A stretch of DNA of 64,000 nt from XYD12-FULL-36-8 sp964613805. Its GTDB lineage: Bacteria; Bacteroidota; Ignavibacteria; Ignavibacteriales; Ignavibacteriaceae. Shown one piece after another: positions 1-8,602 of this stretch. Below the pieces are notes generated by a model. It ran no database searches and was not told the DNA's origin. It was given only the letters and a program-made list of their open reading frames with translations. A program made the translations under genes and the position numbers. The stretch is from contig CAZTJF010000009.1 of NCBI GenBank assembly GCA_964613805.1, forward strand, positions 62,001 to 126,000, in the 5' to 3' direction. Within the stretch, counting starts at the first letter, position 1. Each line of letters starts with the position of its first letter.

Positions 1-673
1 ACTCATATCTGCGATCTGATGAATTGTAGATACCGACGATGATAATTTCATTAATTATTCCAGCTTTAATAAGTGAATCAGCAACTTCATCAGCCCGCCA
101 ATCATATCCAAATGAAGAAGTAGCCGGATCAAAAACATTTTGTCCATCGTGCATATAAAAAACCGGATAATGTTTTGTTGTATCTTGATTATAACTCGGT
201 GGAAGCCAGACAATTATATCGCGCGGTTTAAGTCCATCTCCTTCAAATTGTAGATGATACCTTACCGTTCCGGTTATTTGTCCGTGAATTAGTTGTGTTT
301 CTCTATTTCTCCACTTCTTGATTTCTATTGTGATGACAGTATCGTAAATAACTGTTTGATTATAATTATCAGGAATGAAACCGTCCTTGTCTAATGCTTC
401 TTTATCCCACGAACCTTTTGTGAATTTGTACTCAAGATTTTTTCCTCGTTTAAATCTGAACGACTTAGACCAAGTTGAATCATTACTTTTGAAAAGTTTA
501 ACAGCAGCAGGATTCCAATCACCCAAGAACGAATCATTTCCAACAATGAATACTGATTCGCTATCTCCGACTTTAATTGATGTTACTATAAAAGTAATTT
601 CGCATGAATCAGATTGTGGAAGAATGCTTTGAAATAAAAGTAAAATGATGAAAGAAGCAAAAGATAATTTCAT
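1..673 (-). CDS. Partial secreted esterase with N-terminal CBM20-like domain
   Basis: This open frame reads from an ATG at 673 on the minus strand and runs off the window edge, giving about 224 residues. Residues 1-19 form a signal peptide (basic start, then a leucine/isoleucine-rich core). Residues about 22-110 contain a VFIVG...FLGDWNP pattern typical of CBM20/starch-binding-like beta-sandwiches. From about residue 150 the segments RDIIVWLPPSY, YPVFYMHDGQNVFDP and IIIVGI match the start of the esterase D/enterochelin-esterase alpha/beta-hydrolase family. The catalytic serine and histidine would lie beyond the edge, so activity cannot be judged. It starts 11 bases after the M15 peptidase gene on the same strand and is probably co-transcribed with it. 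The role (a secreted or periplasmic esterase) is inferred from the family. Confidence 0.75.
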   Translation of the reverse strand, partial: MKLSFASFIILLLFQSILPQSDSCEITFIVTSIKVGDSESVFIVGNDSFLGDWNPAAVKLFKSNDSTWSKSFRFKRGKNLEYKFTKGSWDKEALDKDGFIPDNYNQTVIYDTVITIEIKKWRNRETQLIHGQITGTVRYHLQFEGDGLKPRDIIVWLPPSYNQDTTKHYPVFYMHDGQNVFDPATSSFGYDWRADEVADSLIKAGIINEIIIVGIYNSSDRRYE

Positions 674-684
674 GATAGATGCCG

Positions 685-1308
685 CTAATTCAATTTTTCA
701 AAATGCTGATAATCTTTAGTACTCTTCCAAAATCCGCCCCATTTCCAACCGCGTTTAGTGAATTCTTTTACGAGAAAAGAATTTGCTGCGATTGTTCCAA
801 CAACAGTTACATCATATTTTGACTCGACGGGAAAATATTTGCCCTTCTTGACCTGTGGATTAAGCTTCGGATTAATGTCAATTGCACGTCCGAAAGCATG
901 TGATGACAATACCTTTGTTCCTGTTACAAAGCGATAGTTATAAGCTGATGTATTATTGTCATTCATTGAATGTACATCTGCCCAATTATAATGATTAATA
1001 GGAATTACTTTACCAATCGGAAATTTCTTTTCCTTGATAACTCTAAATATTTCTTTCAAGTCATTCGCCAAATCTTTGTGGATGAGAATTTGTCCGAGGT
1101 GAAGTTTTTCATCAAATGAAAAATATTCAACAGAAATTAAAGCAAGATTTTTCGTCACACTTTTAGGCACTTTACTTTCGAAGGTTATATCTTCAATTCT
1201 GTAGTTAGAATCTATAATGATTTCTTCCTGATTAAAGAAATTCAATCTATGAATAGTCGGGGTTTCAAATAGAATTAGACTTAAAATGACGAAAAAAAAT
1301 ATATTCAT
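685..1308 (-). CDS. M15 family (VanY/CwlK-like) peptidase
   Basis: A 207-residue protein with a short hydrophobic N-terminus (residues 1-16) that could be a signal peptide or anchor. The C-terminal half carries the zinc-peptidase M15 signature: SSHAFGRAIDIN supplies the first metal ligands (His and Asp of HxxxxxxD), and WKWGGFW followed by DYQHFE supplies the last histidine. The family cleaves D-Ala-D-Ala or L-Ala-D-Glu links in peptidoglycan, so a periplasmic wall-remodelling role is likely; the exact bond cannot be told from sequence. It is divergent from the FKBP lipoprotein gene across a 101-bp gap that must hold both promoters, and it lies just upstream of the CBM20/esterase gene. Confidence 0.82.
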   Translation of the reverse strand: MNIFFFVILSLILFETPTIHRLNFFNQEEIIIDSNYRIEDITFESKVPKSVTKNLALISVEYFSFDEKLHLGQILIHKDLANDLKEIFRVIKEKKFPIGKVIPINHYNWADVHSMNDNNTSAYNYRFVTGTKVLSSHAFGRAIDINPKLNPQVKKGKYFPVESKYDVTVVGTIAANSFLVKEFTKRGWKWGGFWKSTKDYQHFEKLN

Positions 1309-1409
1309 TTTACATTATAAAAGAATATTTCGGTTTTAATACTCACGCTGATATTTAGAGTTCTCTTGCAAATTAAATATATTTACGCACTCAAAAATAA
1401 AGGAAAAAC

Positions 1410-2237
1410 ATGAAGTATCTATTATTTGTTTTGCTTGTCGTTGGTTTCATTGGATGCAGTAAAAATGCAGATGTTGTTGAGTTAGCATCAGGTGTGAACT
1501 ACACTAATGATTCTTTAGGAACCGGAAGGGAAGCAAAACTCGGTGATTTAGTTGCAGTTCACTTTCGGGCTTGGGTTATTAAAGATTCAACAAAAATATT
1601 TGAAGATTGGACAAAAGATACAACAAGATTAGTTTCTTCAATCGGAAGTTCAGTTGAATTCGGTCAGCCGATAAAATTCAAACTTGGTGATTCTGCATTC
1701 ATCAAAGGAGTTGATGAAGCAATTGTTGGAATGAAATTAGGAGGCACACGTTCGATAATAATTCCTTCAAGCAAGGCATATGGCGAAATGGGGTATGGAC
1801 CTATTCCTCCAAATTCAAGCTTAAAAGTTGTAATTAATCTAATTGATGTTAAGGATGCCATTATTGCCAAAGCTTGGGAAATTGATTCAACAAAAATTAT
1901 TACGGCAAAAAGCGGTTTGCAGTATTTTATTCTTCAGCCCGGTACTGGCGAAAAAGCGGATTCAGCAGACTTGCTTACAGTTCATTACACAGGATTTTTA
2001 ACAAATGGGAAAATTTTTGATAGTTCAGTCGAAAGAGATGAACCATTCAAATTTAGATTGAAGCTGCAGCCTGTAATCCCTGGTTGGGAAGAAGGTGTTA
2101 AGCTGGTTGGCAAAGGCGGAAAAATTAAATTATTTATTCCACCTGCATTGGGTTATGGCACAATGCCGATGGGAAGTATTCCGCCAAACTCCACATTGAT
2201 TTTTGATGTTGATGTGATCGATATTCAAAAAATGTAA
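1410..2237 (+). CDS. Tandem FKBP-type peptidyl-prolyl isomerase lipoprotein
   Basis: 275 residues. The N-terminus ends in a lipobox-like VGFIGC, so the mature protein is probably a lipoprotein anchored by Cys16. Two FKBP domains follow. Domain 1 (about residues 33-148) has the VGMKLGGTRSIIIPSSKAYGEMGYG core but carries an insertion after its first strands. Domain 2 (about 168-275) is canonical, with LLTVHYTGFLTNGKIFDSS, VIPGWEEGV and FIPPALGYG...IPPNSTLIFDV. Members of this family catalyse proline isomerisation and often act as chaperones in the periplasm. An AAAGGAAAA ribosome-binding site sits just before the ATG. It is a single-gene unit, divergent from the M15 peptidase gene. Confidence 0.9.
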   Translation: MKYLLFVLLVVGFIGCSKNADVVELASGVNYTNDSLGTGREAKLGDLVAVHFRAWVIKDSTKIFEDWTKDTTRLVSSIGSSVEFGQPIKFKLGDSAFIKGVDEAIVGMKLGGTRSIIIPSSKAYGEMGYGPIPPNSSLKVVINLIDVKDAIIAKAWEIDSTKIITAKSGLQYFILQPGTGEKADSADLLTVHYTGFLTNGKIFDSSVERDEPFKFRLKLQPVIPGWEEGVKLVGKGGKIKLFIPPALGYGTMPMGSIPPNSTLIFDVDVIDIQKM

Positions 2238-2289
2238 AATTTTTGTTTATTCACTTCGGACTGAAATTATTATCAAAACTATGACTGTC

Positions 2290-2343
2290 ACTTCGACTCC
2301 GATTGGATCAGTAAAATGAGTCGTTTAATCGGGGGAGAAGTCT
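2290..2343. repeat. Imperfect inverted repeat between convergent genes
   Basis: The arms ACTTCGACTCCGATT (2290-2304) and AATCGGGGGAGAAGTC (2327-2342) are complementary at roughly 12 of 16 positions and enclose a 22-base loop. It lies between the ends of the convergent FKBP and kinase genes, with a T-rich stretch after it. It may be a bidirectional terminator or a degenerate copy of a dispersed palindromic element. No second copy was found in the window. Confidence 0.35.
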
Positions 2344-2396
2344 TTGTTTTGTAATTTAGTTTAGAGTTTTTACTGAATCTAACCAACTTGTCTCTT

Positions 2397-3269
2397 TCAA
2401 AGATAAAATTTCATTAAAGATAGTGCTTGTTGGTAATAACCGCTCCCGAAGAGATTAAGATGATTCATTACATGATAGAGTTTGTAAATGTTTTCTCTGA
2501 AATCGTAACCATCTTTTAAGCGATAGAATTCGTTGTAACTTTTATAAAATTCATTTGTGAAACCGCCGAAGATTTTGGTCATTGCAAGATCTGCTTCGCG
2601 GTTTCCATAATAAACAGCGGGATCTAAAAGACAAGCCCTACCATTTTCATCAACGATATAATTTCCCGCCCACAAGTCACCGTGAAGTAAACATGGTTTT
2701 TCATTCTCTGATCTAAGTATCAATTCAATTTTATTTTCAATCTGGTTGAAATATTTTCTAAACAGAGAATCAACATATCCATTCTTTTCTGCGAGCTTAA
2801 ATTGAAAGAGTAATCTCTTATTGAAATAAAAATTTATCCAATTATTTTTCTCTTCGTCACTAGGCATATTTTTTTGGATCGTTGAACCAATGTAATTGTC
2901 TTCATAAAATCCGAATGAAGTTCCCTCAAATTTGTGCATCATTGCGAAGCTAATTCCAAAATCCTCATAGAAGTTTTTTGTTTTTGAATTTCCTTCGATA
3001 CACTCTATTAAGATGAATTTTTCTCCAACCAATTTTACAACCGGAACTCGTATTGACTTACTTTTCGCAATTTCAGATAGACCATTTGCTTCTTTTGTAA
3101 ACATATCTTTGGGAACGTCCGGATTGACCTTAAGAAAATATTTTTTACCGGAACTCAAACGAATAATTGAAGAATCACTTATGCAGCCGCCAGAAATTGA
3201 TCTTACAGATTCAATCTTGTCATCAAGTCTCTGCTCGATATTATTTTTAACTTCTATTAGTATCATCAT
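2397..3269 (-). CDS. Fructosamine/ketosamine-3-kinase family protein
   Basis: 290 residues with the aminoglycoside-phosphotransferase-like fold of the fructosamine-3-kinase family. The catalytic loop is LLHGDLWAGNY (HGDxxxxN), followed by the metal-binding LLDPAVYYGNREADLA; an N-terminal IRLSSGKKYFLKV supplies the nucleotide-binding lysine region. Bacterial members phosphorylate ribulosamines or erythrulosamines on glycated proteins or small amines, which destabilises the adduct (deglycation). The start overlaps the end of the LMW phosphatase gene by 23 bases, so the two are translationally coupled. A second methionine one codon later is an equally good start. Substrate is inferred from the family only. 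Confidence 0.85.
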   Translation of the reverse strand: MMILIEVKNNIEQRLDDKIESVRSISGGCISDSSIIRLSSGKKYFLKVNPDVPKDMFTKEANGLSEIAKSKSIRVPVVKLVGEKFILIECIEGNSKTKNFYEDFGISFAMMHKFEGTSFGFYEDNYIGSTIQKNMPSDEEKNNWINFYFNKRLLFQFKLAEKNGYVDSLFRKYFNQIENKIELILRSENEKPCLLHGDLWAGNYIVDENGRACLLDPAVYYGNREADLAMTKIFGGFTNEFYKSYNEFYRLKDGYDFRENIYKLYHVMNHLNLFGSGYYQQALSLMKFYL

Positions 3270-3729
3270 TCTTAAGTTTATGTAATAATGCTGTGCATGA
3301 ATCTTCGAGGATATCTAGCACAACTTCAAATCCTTTTGAGCTTGAATAATAGGGATCAGGTACTTCATCAAAATCTTTTTTAGAATAGAAATCAATCATC
3401 TTGAATATTTTATTTTGAAATATTTTGCTTTTATCCAATGATTTTAAAGTGCTATAAATTTCATTGTCCATTGCTATAATAAGATCAAATTTTTCAAAGT
3501 CCTCGTACAAAAATGGTCTTGAAGTACCGGTTAAATCATATCCTCTTTTCACAGCGTGAGAAATCATTCTGGCATCATACGCTTCACCTTCATGATAATC
3601 CAGCAGTCCGGCAGAATCTATGTAAAATCTGTCTTCCATATTATCCATCTCAATATATTTTTTAAGAATTCCTTCGGCAGCAGGCGAACGACAGATATTA
3701 CCAAGGCAAACGAATAATATTTTTTTCAT
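3247..3729 (-). CDS. Low-molecular-weight protein-tyrosine phosphatase family
   Basis: 160 residues. The N-terminal P-loop CLGNICRSP (Cys8, Arg14) is the CX5R active site of low-molecular-weight tyrosine phosphatases, and VPDPYY near residue 120 supplies the general-acid aspartate. Length is typical. In other bacteria this family acts on phosphotyrosine in exopolysaccharide export, or is encoded beside fructosamine kinases. Here it is the first gene of a two-gene unit with such a kinase, overlapping it by 23 bases, which favours the deglycation context over capsule control. It is divergent from the GHL10 gene across 75 bp. Confidence 0.9.
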   Translation of the reverse strand: MKKILFVCLGNICRSPAAEGILKKYIEMDNMEDRFYIDSAGLLDYHEGEAYDARMISHAVKRGYDLTGTSRPFLYEDFEKFDLIIAMDNEIYSTLKSLDKSKIFQNKIFKMIDFYSKKDFDEVPDPYYSSSKGFEVVLDILEDSCTALLHKLKNDDTNRS

Positions 3730-3804
3730 ATTTACATTAGTTAGAAAAATATTAAAAGAATATTTAATAGTTTTGATTAGTAAAAATAAAAGCTATACGA
3801 AAAA

Positions 3805-5304
3805 ATGAACATGTTAAAAATAGTCATTTCAGTTTTGTTTATGATACTATTTTCTGATTCTGCTTTTGCTCAAGCGAAATATTCCAAACGGGAATTTAGA
3901 GGAGCTTGGGTTGCGACGGTCGCAAACATTGATTGGCCCACTTCAAAATCTTCTTCAAGCGAAAAACAAATTGCTGAATTGAAAGAAATGTTTGATAAGC
4001 TTAAAGATGCTGGAATAAATGCAATATTATTTCAGGTTAGAACTGAATGTGATGCTCTGTATAGCTCATCGTTTGAACCTTGGTCATACTGGTTAACAGG
4101 TAAACAGGGCAAAGCGCCAGAACCATTTTTTGATCCTCTTCAGATAGCAATTGAAGAAGCACACAACAGGGGAATGGAATTACATGCATGGCTTAATCCA
4201 TATCGAGCTGTGAAAACTGTTGGGGAATATGAGGTGTCTGATTTTCATGTTTCAAAAGTTCACTCTGAGTGGATTCTAAATTTTGATAATTATAAAATGC
4301 TTGATCCGGGAATACCTGAGGTAAAAGAGTTTATTGCCACTCTAATTGAGGATGTAATAACTCACTATGATGTTGATGGAATTCATTTTGATGATTATTT
4401 CTATCCTTACTCTCCAAAAATATCAAACGAAGATTCTGTTTCTTATTTAAGATATGGTTCTGATTTTTCGAACATTGATGATTGGCGAAGGTGGAATATT
4501 AATTCAATGGTTGCAGACGTGAATGAGAAAATTCAGCAGATAAAACCTCATATTAAATTTGGTATCAGCCCTTTTGGTATTGTTGAAAATAAGTATGCGG
4601 GAACAAATGGATTTAATTCTTATTCGATACTTTACTGCGATCCTTTGACATGGATAAATGATAAAACTGTTGATTATGTCACACCACAAATATATTGGGA
4701 GATAGGTCATGACAAAGCAGATTATTCTTTATTACTGCCATGGTGGGCTTCTGTAGTTGAAGATAGACATTTATATATCGGACATTTTTCAAGCCGCTTT
4801 ACAGCAAGAAGATATGATGGAAAAAAATCTGAAATGGGAGATCAATTAAGGTTTAATCGGCAGTATCCAAGCGTAGGTGGATCCGTTTATTTTAGTGCGA
4901 AGTCAGTATCAAATAATTATTCTGGATTTGCTGATACTTTGAAAAAGAGTTTTTATAAATACCCAGCATTGATACCATTAATGGACTGGAAAGATAATGT
5001 AAGACCAAATCCACCGCAGTCATTTTCAGTTGAGCAAAAAAAATACTTTAAACTAAATTGGGAGCCGCCTGTTGCTGCTTCAGATGGTGATACCGCTAAG
5101 TATTTTGTAATATATGCTTCATATTCAAACGAAGAAATTGATTTTAATGATCCAAGTAATATTATCGGTGTTATTTCGGGTAATGCTACTGAGTATAATC
5201 ATTTTCCAAAGTTTGATTACGATGGACAAATTACCTTTGCTATTTCAGCTTTAGATAAGGTTCAGAACGAAAGCGTTAATAATCCAATTGTCATTATCAA
5301 GTAA
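3805..5304 (+). CDS. GHL10-family (DUF187) glycoside hydrolase-like secreted protein
   Basis: 499 residues with a signal peptide (residues 1-22, ending FAQA). The GHL10 signature FRGAWVATVANIDWP comes immediately after it, followed by a TIM-barrel-like region with DGIHFDDYFYPY and WLNPYRA, typical of the family to which E. coli DigH/YddW belongs (a hydrolase of peptide-free peptidoglycan strands). From about residue 405 a fibronectin-III-like module follows (RPNPPQSFSV... LNWEPP). Export to the periplasm or outer membrane and a cell-wall glycan role are inferred. Transcribed alone, divergent from the LMW-PTP gene. Two ATG codons lie close together (MNM); the first is used here. Confidence 0.8.
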   Translation: MNMLKIVISVLFMILFSDSAFAQAKYSKREFRGAWVATVANIDWPTSKSSSSEKQIAELKEMFDKLKDAGINAILFQVRTECDALYSSSFEPWSYWLTGKQGKAPEPFFDPLQIAIEEAHNRGMELHAWLNPYRAVKTVGEYEVSDFHVSKVHSEWILNFDNYKMLDPGIPEVKEFIATLIEDVITHYDVDGIHFDDYFYPYSPKISNEDSVSYLRYGSDFSNIDDWRRWNINSMVADVNEKIQQIKPHIKFGISPFGIVENKYAGTNGFNSYSILYCDPLTWINDKTVDYVTPQIYWEIGHDKADYSLLLPWWASVVEDRHLYIGHFSSRFTARRYDGKKSEMGDQLRFNRQYPSVGGSVYFSAKSVSNNYSGFADTLKKSFYKYPALIPLMDWKDNVRPNPPQSFSVEQKKYFKLNWEPPVAASDGDTAKYFVIYASYSNEEIDFNDPSNIIGVISGNATEYNHFPKFDYDGQITFAISALDKVQNESVNNPIVIIK

Positions 5305-5478
5305 GTTTTATTTAATTTAAAAAATTTTGGGGCATGTTTTTACAATAATGGACAATCAAGAATCTTTTTGTCCTCTATATCATACAATATAAAATAATTA
5401 GTTCGCATATTTCTTTATCAATGAATATATAATTGGCATTTCAATTGACAGGAGTTGAAAAATTTTAAGAGGTAAGAA

Positions 5479-6111
5479 ATGAAAAAATTAATCTTTGCAG
5501 TTATTATAATATTATCTTCGAATTTAATTGCACAGCTTAACAATGCAAGCATAAAGCTGGGATATTTTAATCCTGCTGGCGCAAATGGCGGGTTCATTAT
5601 TGGTTATGAAGGCGGCAAAATCATTGACGAACGATTACTTTTCGGATGGAGTATTGATTGGTTCCACGCAAATTATGTTGACAAGAAACTTGTTGGAGAT
5701 TACAACCAAGTATATGGTTTTGGACAGATAAACGAATTAAGAGCTAAAACAAATCTTCATGAATTTCCACTCCTACTAAATTTTAGAGGTGAGTTTCCTG
5801 TTGCACCTTTAACTCGTGTTTATGCCGTTGGCGGCGTTGGTGTTGAATTTCTGCTTATAAATTATCGCACGTTTAATAATCCGGACAATGATGAGTTTAA
5901 AGCAGCATTTGATTTCAGTTGGAGAATTGGTGCAGGAATTTTGTACAGAATTGGAAGCCGTTCAGAAATATTTGGACAATTAGATTATCACTCTTCGATG
6001 CCGAGTTGGGAATATGAAGTGAATGACGGCACTGTGGGAAAGAAAATATTTGAAAGAAGTTTTGATATGAGCGGTATTATGGCGCGTGTTGGCTTAAGAT
6101 TCTTTTACTGA
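5479..6111 (+). CDS. Small outer-membrane beta-barrel protein
   Basis: 210 residues with a signal peptide (residues 1-19, ILSSNLIAQ). The rest is alternating amphipathic strands rich in Gly and aromatics (LGYFNPAG, GFIIGYEGG, VYAVGGVGVEFLL, FSWRIGAGILYRIG) and ends in MARVGLRFFY, with a C-terminal aromatic residue as expected for an outer-membrane barrel. The length suits an eight-strand OmpX/porin-like barrel. AAGAGGTAAGA precedes the ATG. No specific ligand or pathway can be assigned. It is separated from the GHL10 gene by 174 bp without an obvious terminator. Confidence 0.65.
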   Translation: MKKLIFAVIIILSSNLIAQLNNASIKLGYFNPAGANGGFIIGYEGGKIIDERLLFGWSIDWFHANYVDKKLVGDYNQVYGFGQINELRAKTNLHEFPLLLNFRGEFPVAPLTRVYAVGGVGVEFLLINYRTFNNPDNDEFKAAFDFSWRIGAGILYRIGSRSEIFGQLDYHSSMPSWEYEVNDGTVGKKIFERSFDMSGIMARVGLRFFY

Positions 6112-6227
6112 AAGTATATACTCAGGCAATCTTCTTAAAATAACCTATTGATTACATCTTTCTCAACTGGTGAATCTTCCTTCAAATTGTTCGGAAGCAT
6201 GCACTTGAGTTTTGAATTGAAAGGTTT

Positions 6228-7280
6228 TTAATCAACCCAGTCTGCAATAAAAATATTTGTATCACCTTGCTTCAAGTTAAATCTATTTGATGCAAAAACA
6301 AGTTTCTTTCCATCGCTGGTAAATATTGGAAATCCATCAAACGTTTCATTGAATGTAACCTGTTCCAATCCGGTACCATCAATATTTATTATAAATAAAT
6401 CAAAATTGCGTCCGTCCTTACTCTTCATGTTAGAGGAAAATATTATTCTGTTACCATCGGGGTGAAAGAATGGAGCAAATGATGCTTTACCTGCATTTGT
6501 TACTTGCTTGATATTTTTTCCATCAAAGTCCATTACATAAATTTCCAAAATGGTAGGACGAAACATACCTTCCTTAGAAAGTTCTACATAATCTTCCAGT
6601 TCTTTGTCAGTTTTAGGACGACTTGCTCTAAAGCAAATTTTCTTACCATCATGAGAAAAAAATGCGCCACCATCGTATCCTTTTTCGAAGGTTAATCGGG
6701 TTTGTTTAGAGCCGTCCAAATTCATTGTAAACAGCTCTGGATCGCCATCTCTTGTAGATGTAAAAATTATTTTGTCACCCATCGGTGATACGGTCGCTTC
6801 GGCATCATAACCCGGTGCGTCGGTTAATCTTCGGACATTTGAACCATCAGCTTTTGCTAAATAAATATCGAACGAATCATACAACTTCCATACATAACCT
6901 CTAGTTCTATCTGGCGGAGGCGGACACTCTTTGTCAGTCAAATGTGTTGAAGCATAAATAATTGTTGAGTCTCCAGGTAAAAAGTAAGCGCATGTAGTTC
7001 TTCCGAGTCCGGTTGAAACCAATTTTTTATTAGTTCCATCAATGTTCATGGTGAAGATTTGATCACATTTCAAATTTCCAATTGTACTTTGGTATATTAT
7101 TTTTTTTTGATCGAAAGATAAATATGCTTCTGCATTTTCGCCAATCATAGTTAGCATTTTAATATTTTTCAAATGCTTTTCACCTTCAATCCACAATGTA
7201 TCTGAAGTGTGGAAACCCTGGCTTTGAATGCTTATAAAAAATGTAAGGTTAAACGCAATACATGCGAATATTTTTCTCAT
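6228..7280 (-). CDS. TolB-like PD40 beta-propeller protein, secreted
   Basis: 350 residues with a signal peptide (residues 1-20). The body repeats the WD40-like/PD40 pattern, for example FSHDGKKICFRASR, FHPDGNRIIFSSN, FTSDGKKLVFASN and SPMGDKIIFTSTRDG, each followed by IYVMDFDG- or LFTMNLDG-type strands. This makes a six-bladed TolB-type propeller. There is no N-terminal TolB domain and no OmpA domain, so it is not the core Tol-Pal protein. Similar stand-alone propellers are periplasmic and of unknown role. It follows the MBL hydrolase gene by 51 bases and may be the last gene of the feo-fur unit. Confidence 0.75.
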   Translation of the reverse strand: MRKIFACIAFNLTFFISIQSQGFHTSDTLWIEGEKHLKNIKMLTMIGENAEAYLSFDQKKIIYQSTIGNLKCDQIFTMNIDGTNKKLVSTGLGRTTCAYFLPGDSTIIYASTHLTDKECPPPPDRTRGYVWKLYDSFDIYLAKADGSNVRRLTDAPGYDAEATVSPMGDKIIFTSTRDGDPELFTMNLDGSKQTRLTFEKGYDGGAFFSHDGKKICFRASRPKTDKELEDYVELSKEGMFRPTILEIYVMDFDGKNIKQVTNAGKASFAPFFHPDGNRIIFSSNMKSKDGRNFDLFIINIDGTGLEQVTFNETFDGFPIFTSDGKKLVFASNRFNLKQGDTNIFIADWVD

Positions 7281-7331
7281 AATACTTCTTTAGTTAGTGT
7301 TAATAAAATAATAATCAAAAATTTTTAGAAT

Positions 7332-8048
7332 TTATTCTGGTACATGAACAAGAAAATATTCTTTTGCTGTTTCTCCAATAGACTTTGCTTCCGACATTGT
7401 CATATGCATTTCATCAGGAGTATTGTCATCATGTCCTGCCTCAAGAATTGCCAAATCAGAGTTCTTTGCGTTTAGTACAAGCTCCTTACAATATGCAGTG
7501 TCACCGCCGTAGCAAATTTTCTTTCCATGGTACATAAATGTATAACCAACCGCAGGTACTTTTCTGGTTTTGACTCCATCATGTAAATATTCTTTATGAA
7601 TAACTGGGAACGGTTTTATCAAAACAGATTTTCTTGTAAATGTTTTTTTGTTGTCTAATTCTTTTAGAGTTATATCATAGCCAATAGTTTTAGAATATAC
7701 TTGTTTGAATGCGTTGAAAATACTTACAATCTCAACGCATCCTTTTGGAAAATAAATTGTTATGGGTGATTTTTTATTCATGACGCGAAGATATGTAAGT
7801 AATGACCACACTCCACCAACATGATCATGGTGTCCATGAGAAATAAAAATATCCGAAATTTCTAAAATACTCTTCGTTCCTATTTCCTTATTTAAGTCGC
7901 GTAGAATCCCATCGCCGGGATCAATAATAAAATAATGCTGTCCTGCTTTTAACAGAATTCCAGTTGCAATATTGGGGATTGAACAAAATATTTTAATTGA
8001 GAAATCATCTTTTTTCCAAATCAGCGGATATTTATTAGTGATTTTCAT
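7332..8048 (-). CDS. MBL-fold metallo-hydrolase (RNase Z-like)
   Basis: 238 residues. The metallo-beta-lactamase motif SHGHHDHVGG (HxHxDH) is at about residue 70; further ligands are in PVIHKEYL, YGGDTAY and LEAGHDD. The domain order resembles RNase Z/arylsulfatase-like MBL hydrolases, but the exosite of a true tRNase Z cannot be confirmed. It starts 23 bases after fur on the same strand, so it is probably co-transcribed with the iron genes. Substrate unknown. Confidence 0.75.
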   Translation of the reverse strand: MKITNKYPLIWKKDDFSIKIFCSIPNIATGILLKAGQHYFIIDPGDGILRDLNKEIGTKSILEISDIFISHGHHDHVGGVWSLLTYLRVMNKKSPITIYFPKGCVEIVSIFNAFKQVYSKTIGYDITLKELDNKKTFTRKSVLIKPFPVIHKEYLHDGVKTRKVPAVGYTFMYHGKKICYGGDTAYCKELVLNAKNSDLAILEAGHDDNTPDEMHMTMSEAKSIGETAKEYFLVHVPE

Positions 8049-8071
8049 TAAATAATGGTTCGAATATTAAT

Positions 8072-8542
8072 TTAATTTTTGTCGTAGTATTTGCACGTTT
8101 TAATATTCTTGCATCGAGCGAAAATATTAAATGAATAATTTTCAAATTTAAAGCCCTGTTGCTTGCACAAGTCTTGAGGAATTAACTCAAAATCCGGATT
8201 TGTAAATTCGACTATTCGTCCGCAATCCATACAAATCAAATGATCATGGCTTTGCCGCTTGTAGCTGCTTTCATAACGAGTCATGTTATCGCCAAAATTT
8301 CTTTTACTAAGAAGGTCACATTGTACGAGAAGTTCAAGCGTATTGTAAACAGTAGCGCGTGAAACTCGTGATCGCTTATTTTTCATAAGTACATAAAGAT
8401 CATCGGCTCCGAAATGTCCATTGTAATCCAATGCTGAATCGAGAACTTCAAATCGCTCGGGAGTAATTCTGTTTTTACCTTTCTTCAGAAATTCTCTTAA
8501 TATTTCTGCGGCTTGTTTGTGTTTCAAAATTTTATTTAACAA
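8072..8542 (-). CDS. fur: Fur-family metal-responsive repressor
   Basis: 156 residues. The N-terminal winged helix includes RITPERFEVLDSAL and SRATVYNTLELL, the DNA-recognition helix of Fur proteins. The C-terminal half has the metal site HDHLICMDCGRIVEF and a second cysteine pair CKNIKTC for structural zinc. It lies directly downstream of feoA-feoB (60 bp), so an iron-sensing Fur is more likely than PerR or Zur, although sequence alone cannot fully exclude them. It may control the feo genes and itself; see the inverted repeat just upstream. Confidence 0.85.
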   Translation of the reverse strand: MLNKILKHKQAAEILREFLKKGKNRITPERFEVLDSALDYNGHFGADDLYVLMKNKRSRVSRATVYNTLELLVQCDLLSKRNFGDNMTRYESSYKRQSHDHLICMDCGRIVEFTNPDFELIPQDLCKQQGFKFENYSFNIFARCKNIKTCKYYDKN

Positions 8543-8567
8543 TCATTTAATTAAAAGTAAAAATATA

Positions 8568-8589
8568 TTTGATGCTAATTTATATCAAA
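8568..8589. promoter_or_regulatory. Inverted repeat in the fur leader, possible operator
   Basis: TTTGAT (8568-8573) and ATCAAA (8584-8589) form a perfect 6-bp inverted repeat with a 10-base AT-rich centre. It lies 26 bases upstream of the fur start codon. The position suits autoregulation. It does not match the classical Fur box closely, so the assignment is speculative. Confidence 0.3.
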
Positions 8590-8602
8590 CCAATACATAC
8601 AT

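Noticed and set aside
375..632. Rightward open frame of 85 residues
   Set aside because: It is antisense to the partial CBM20/esterase gene, which has a signal peptide and family motifs, and it has none itself.
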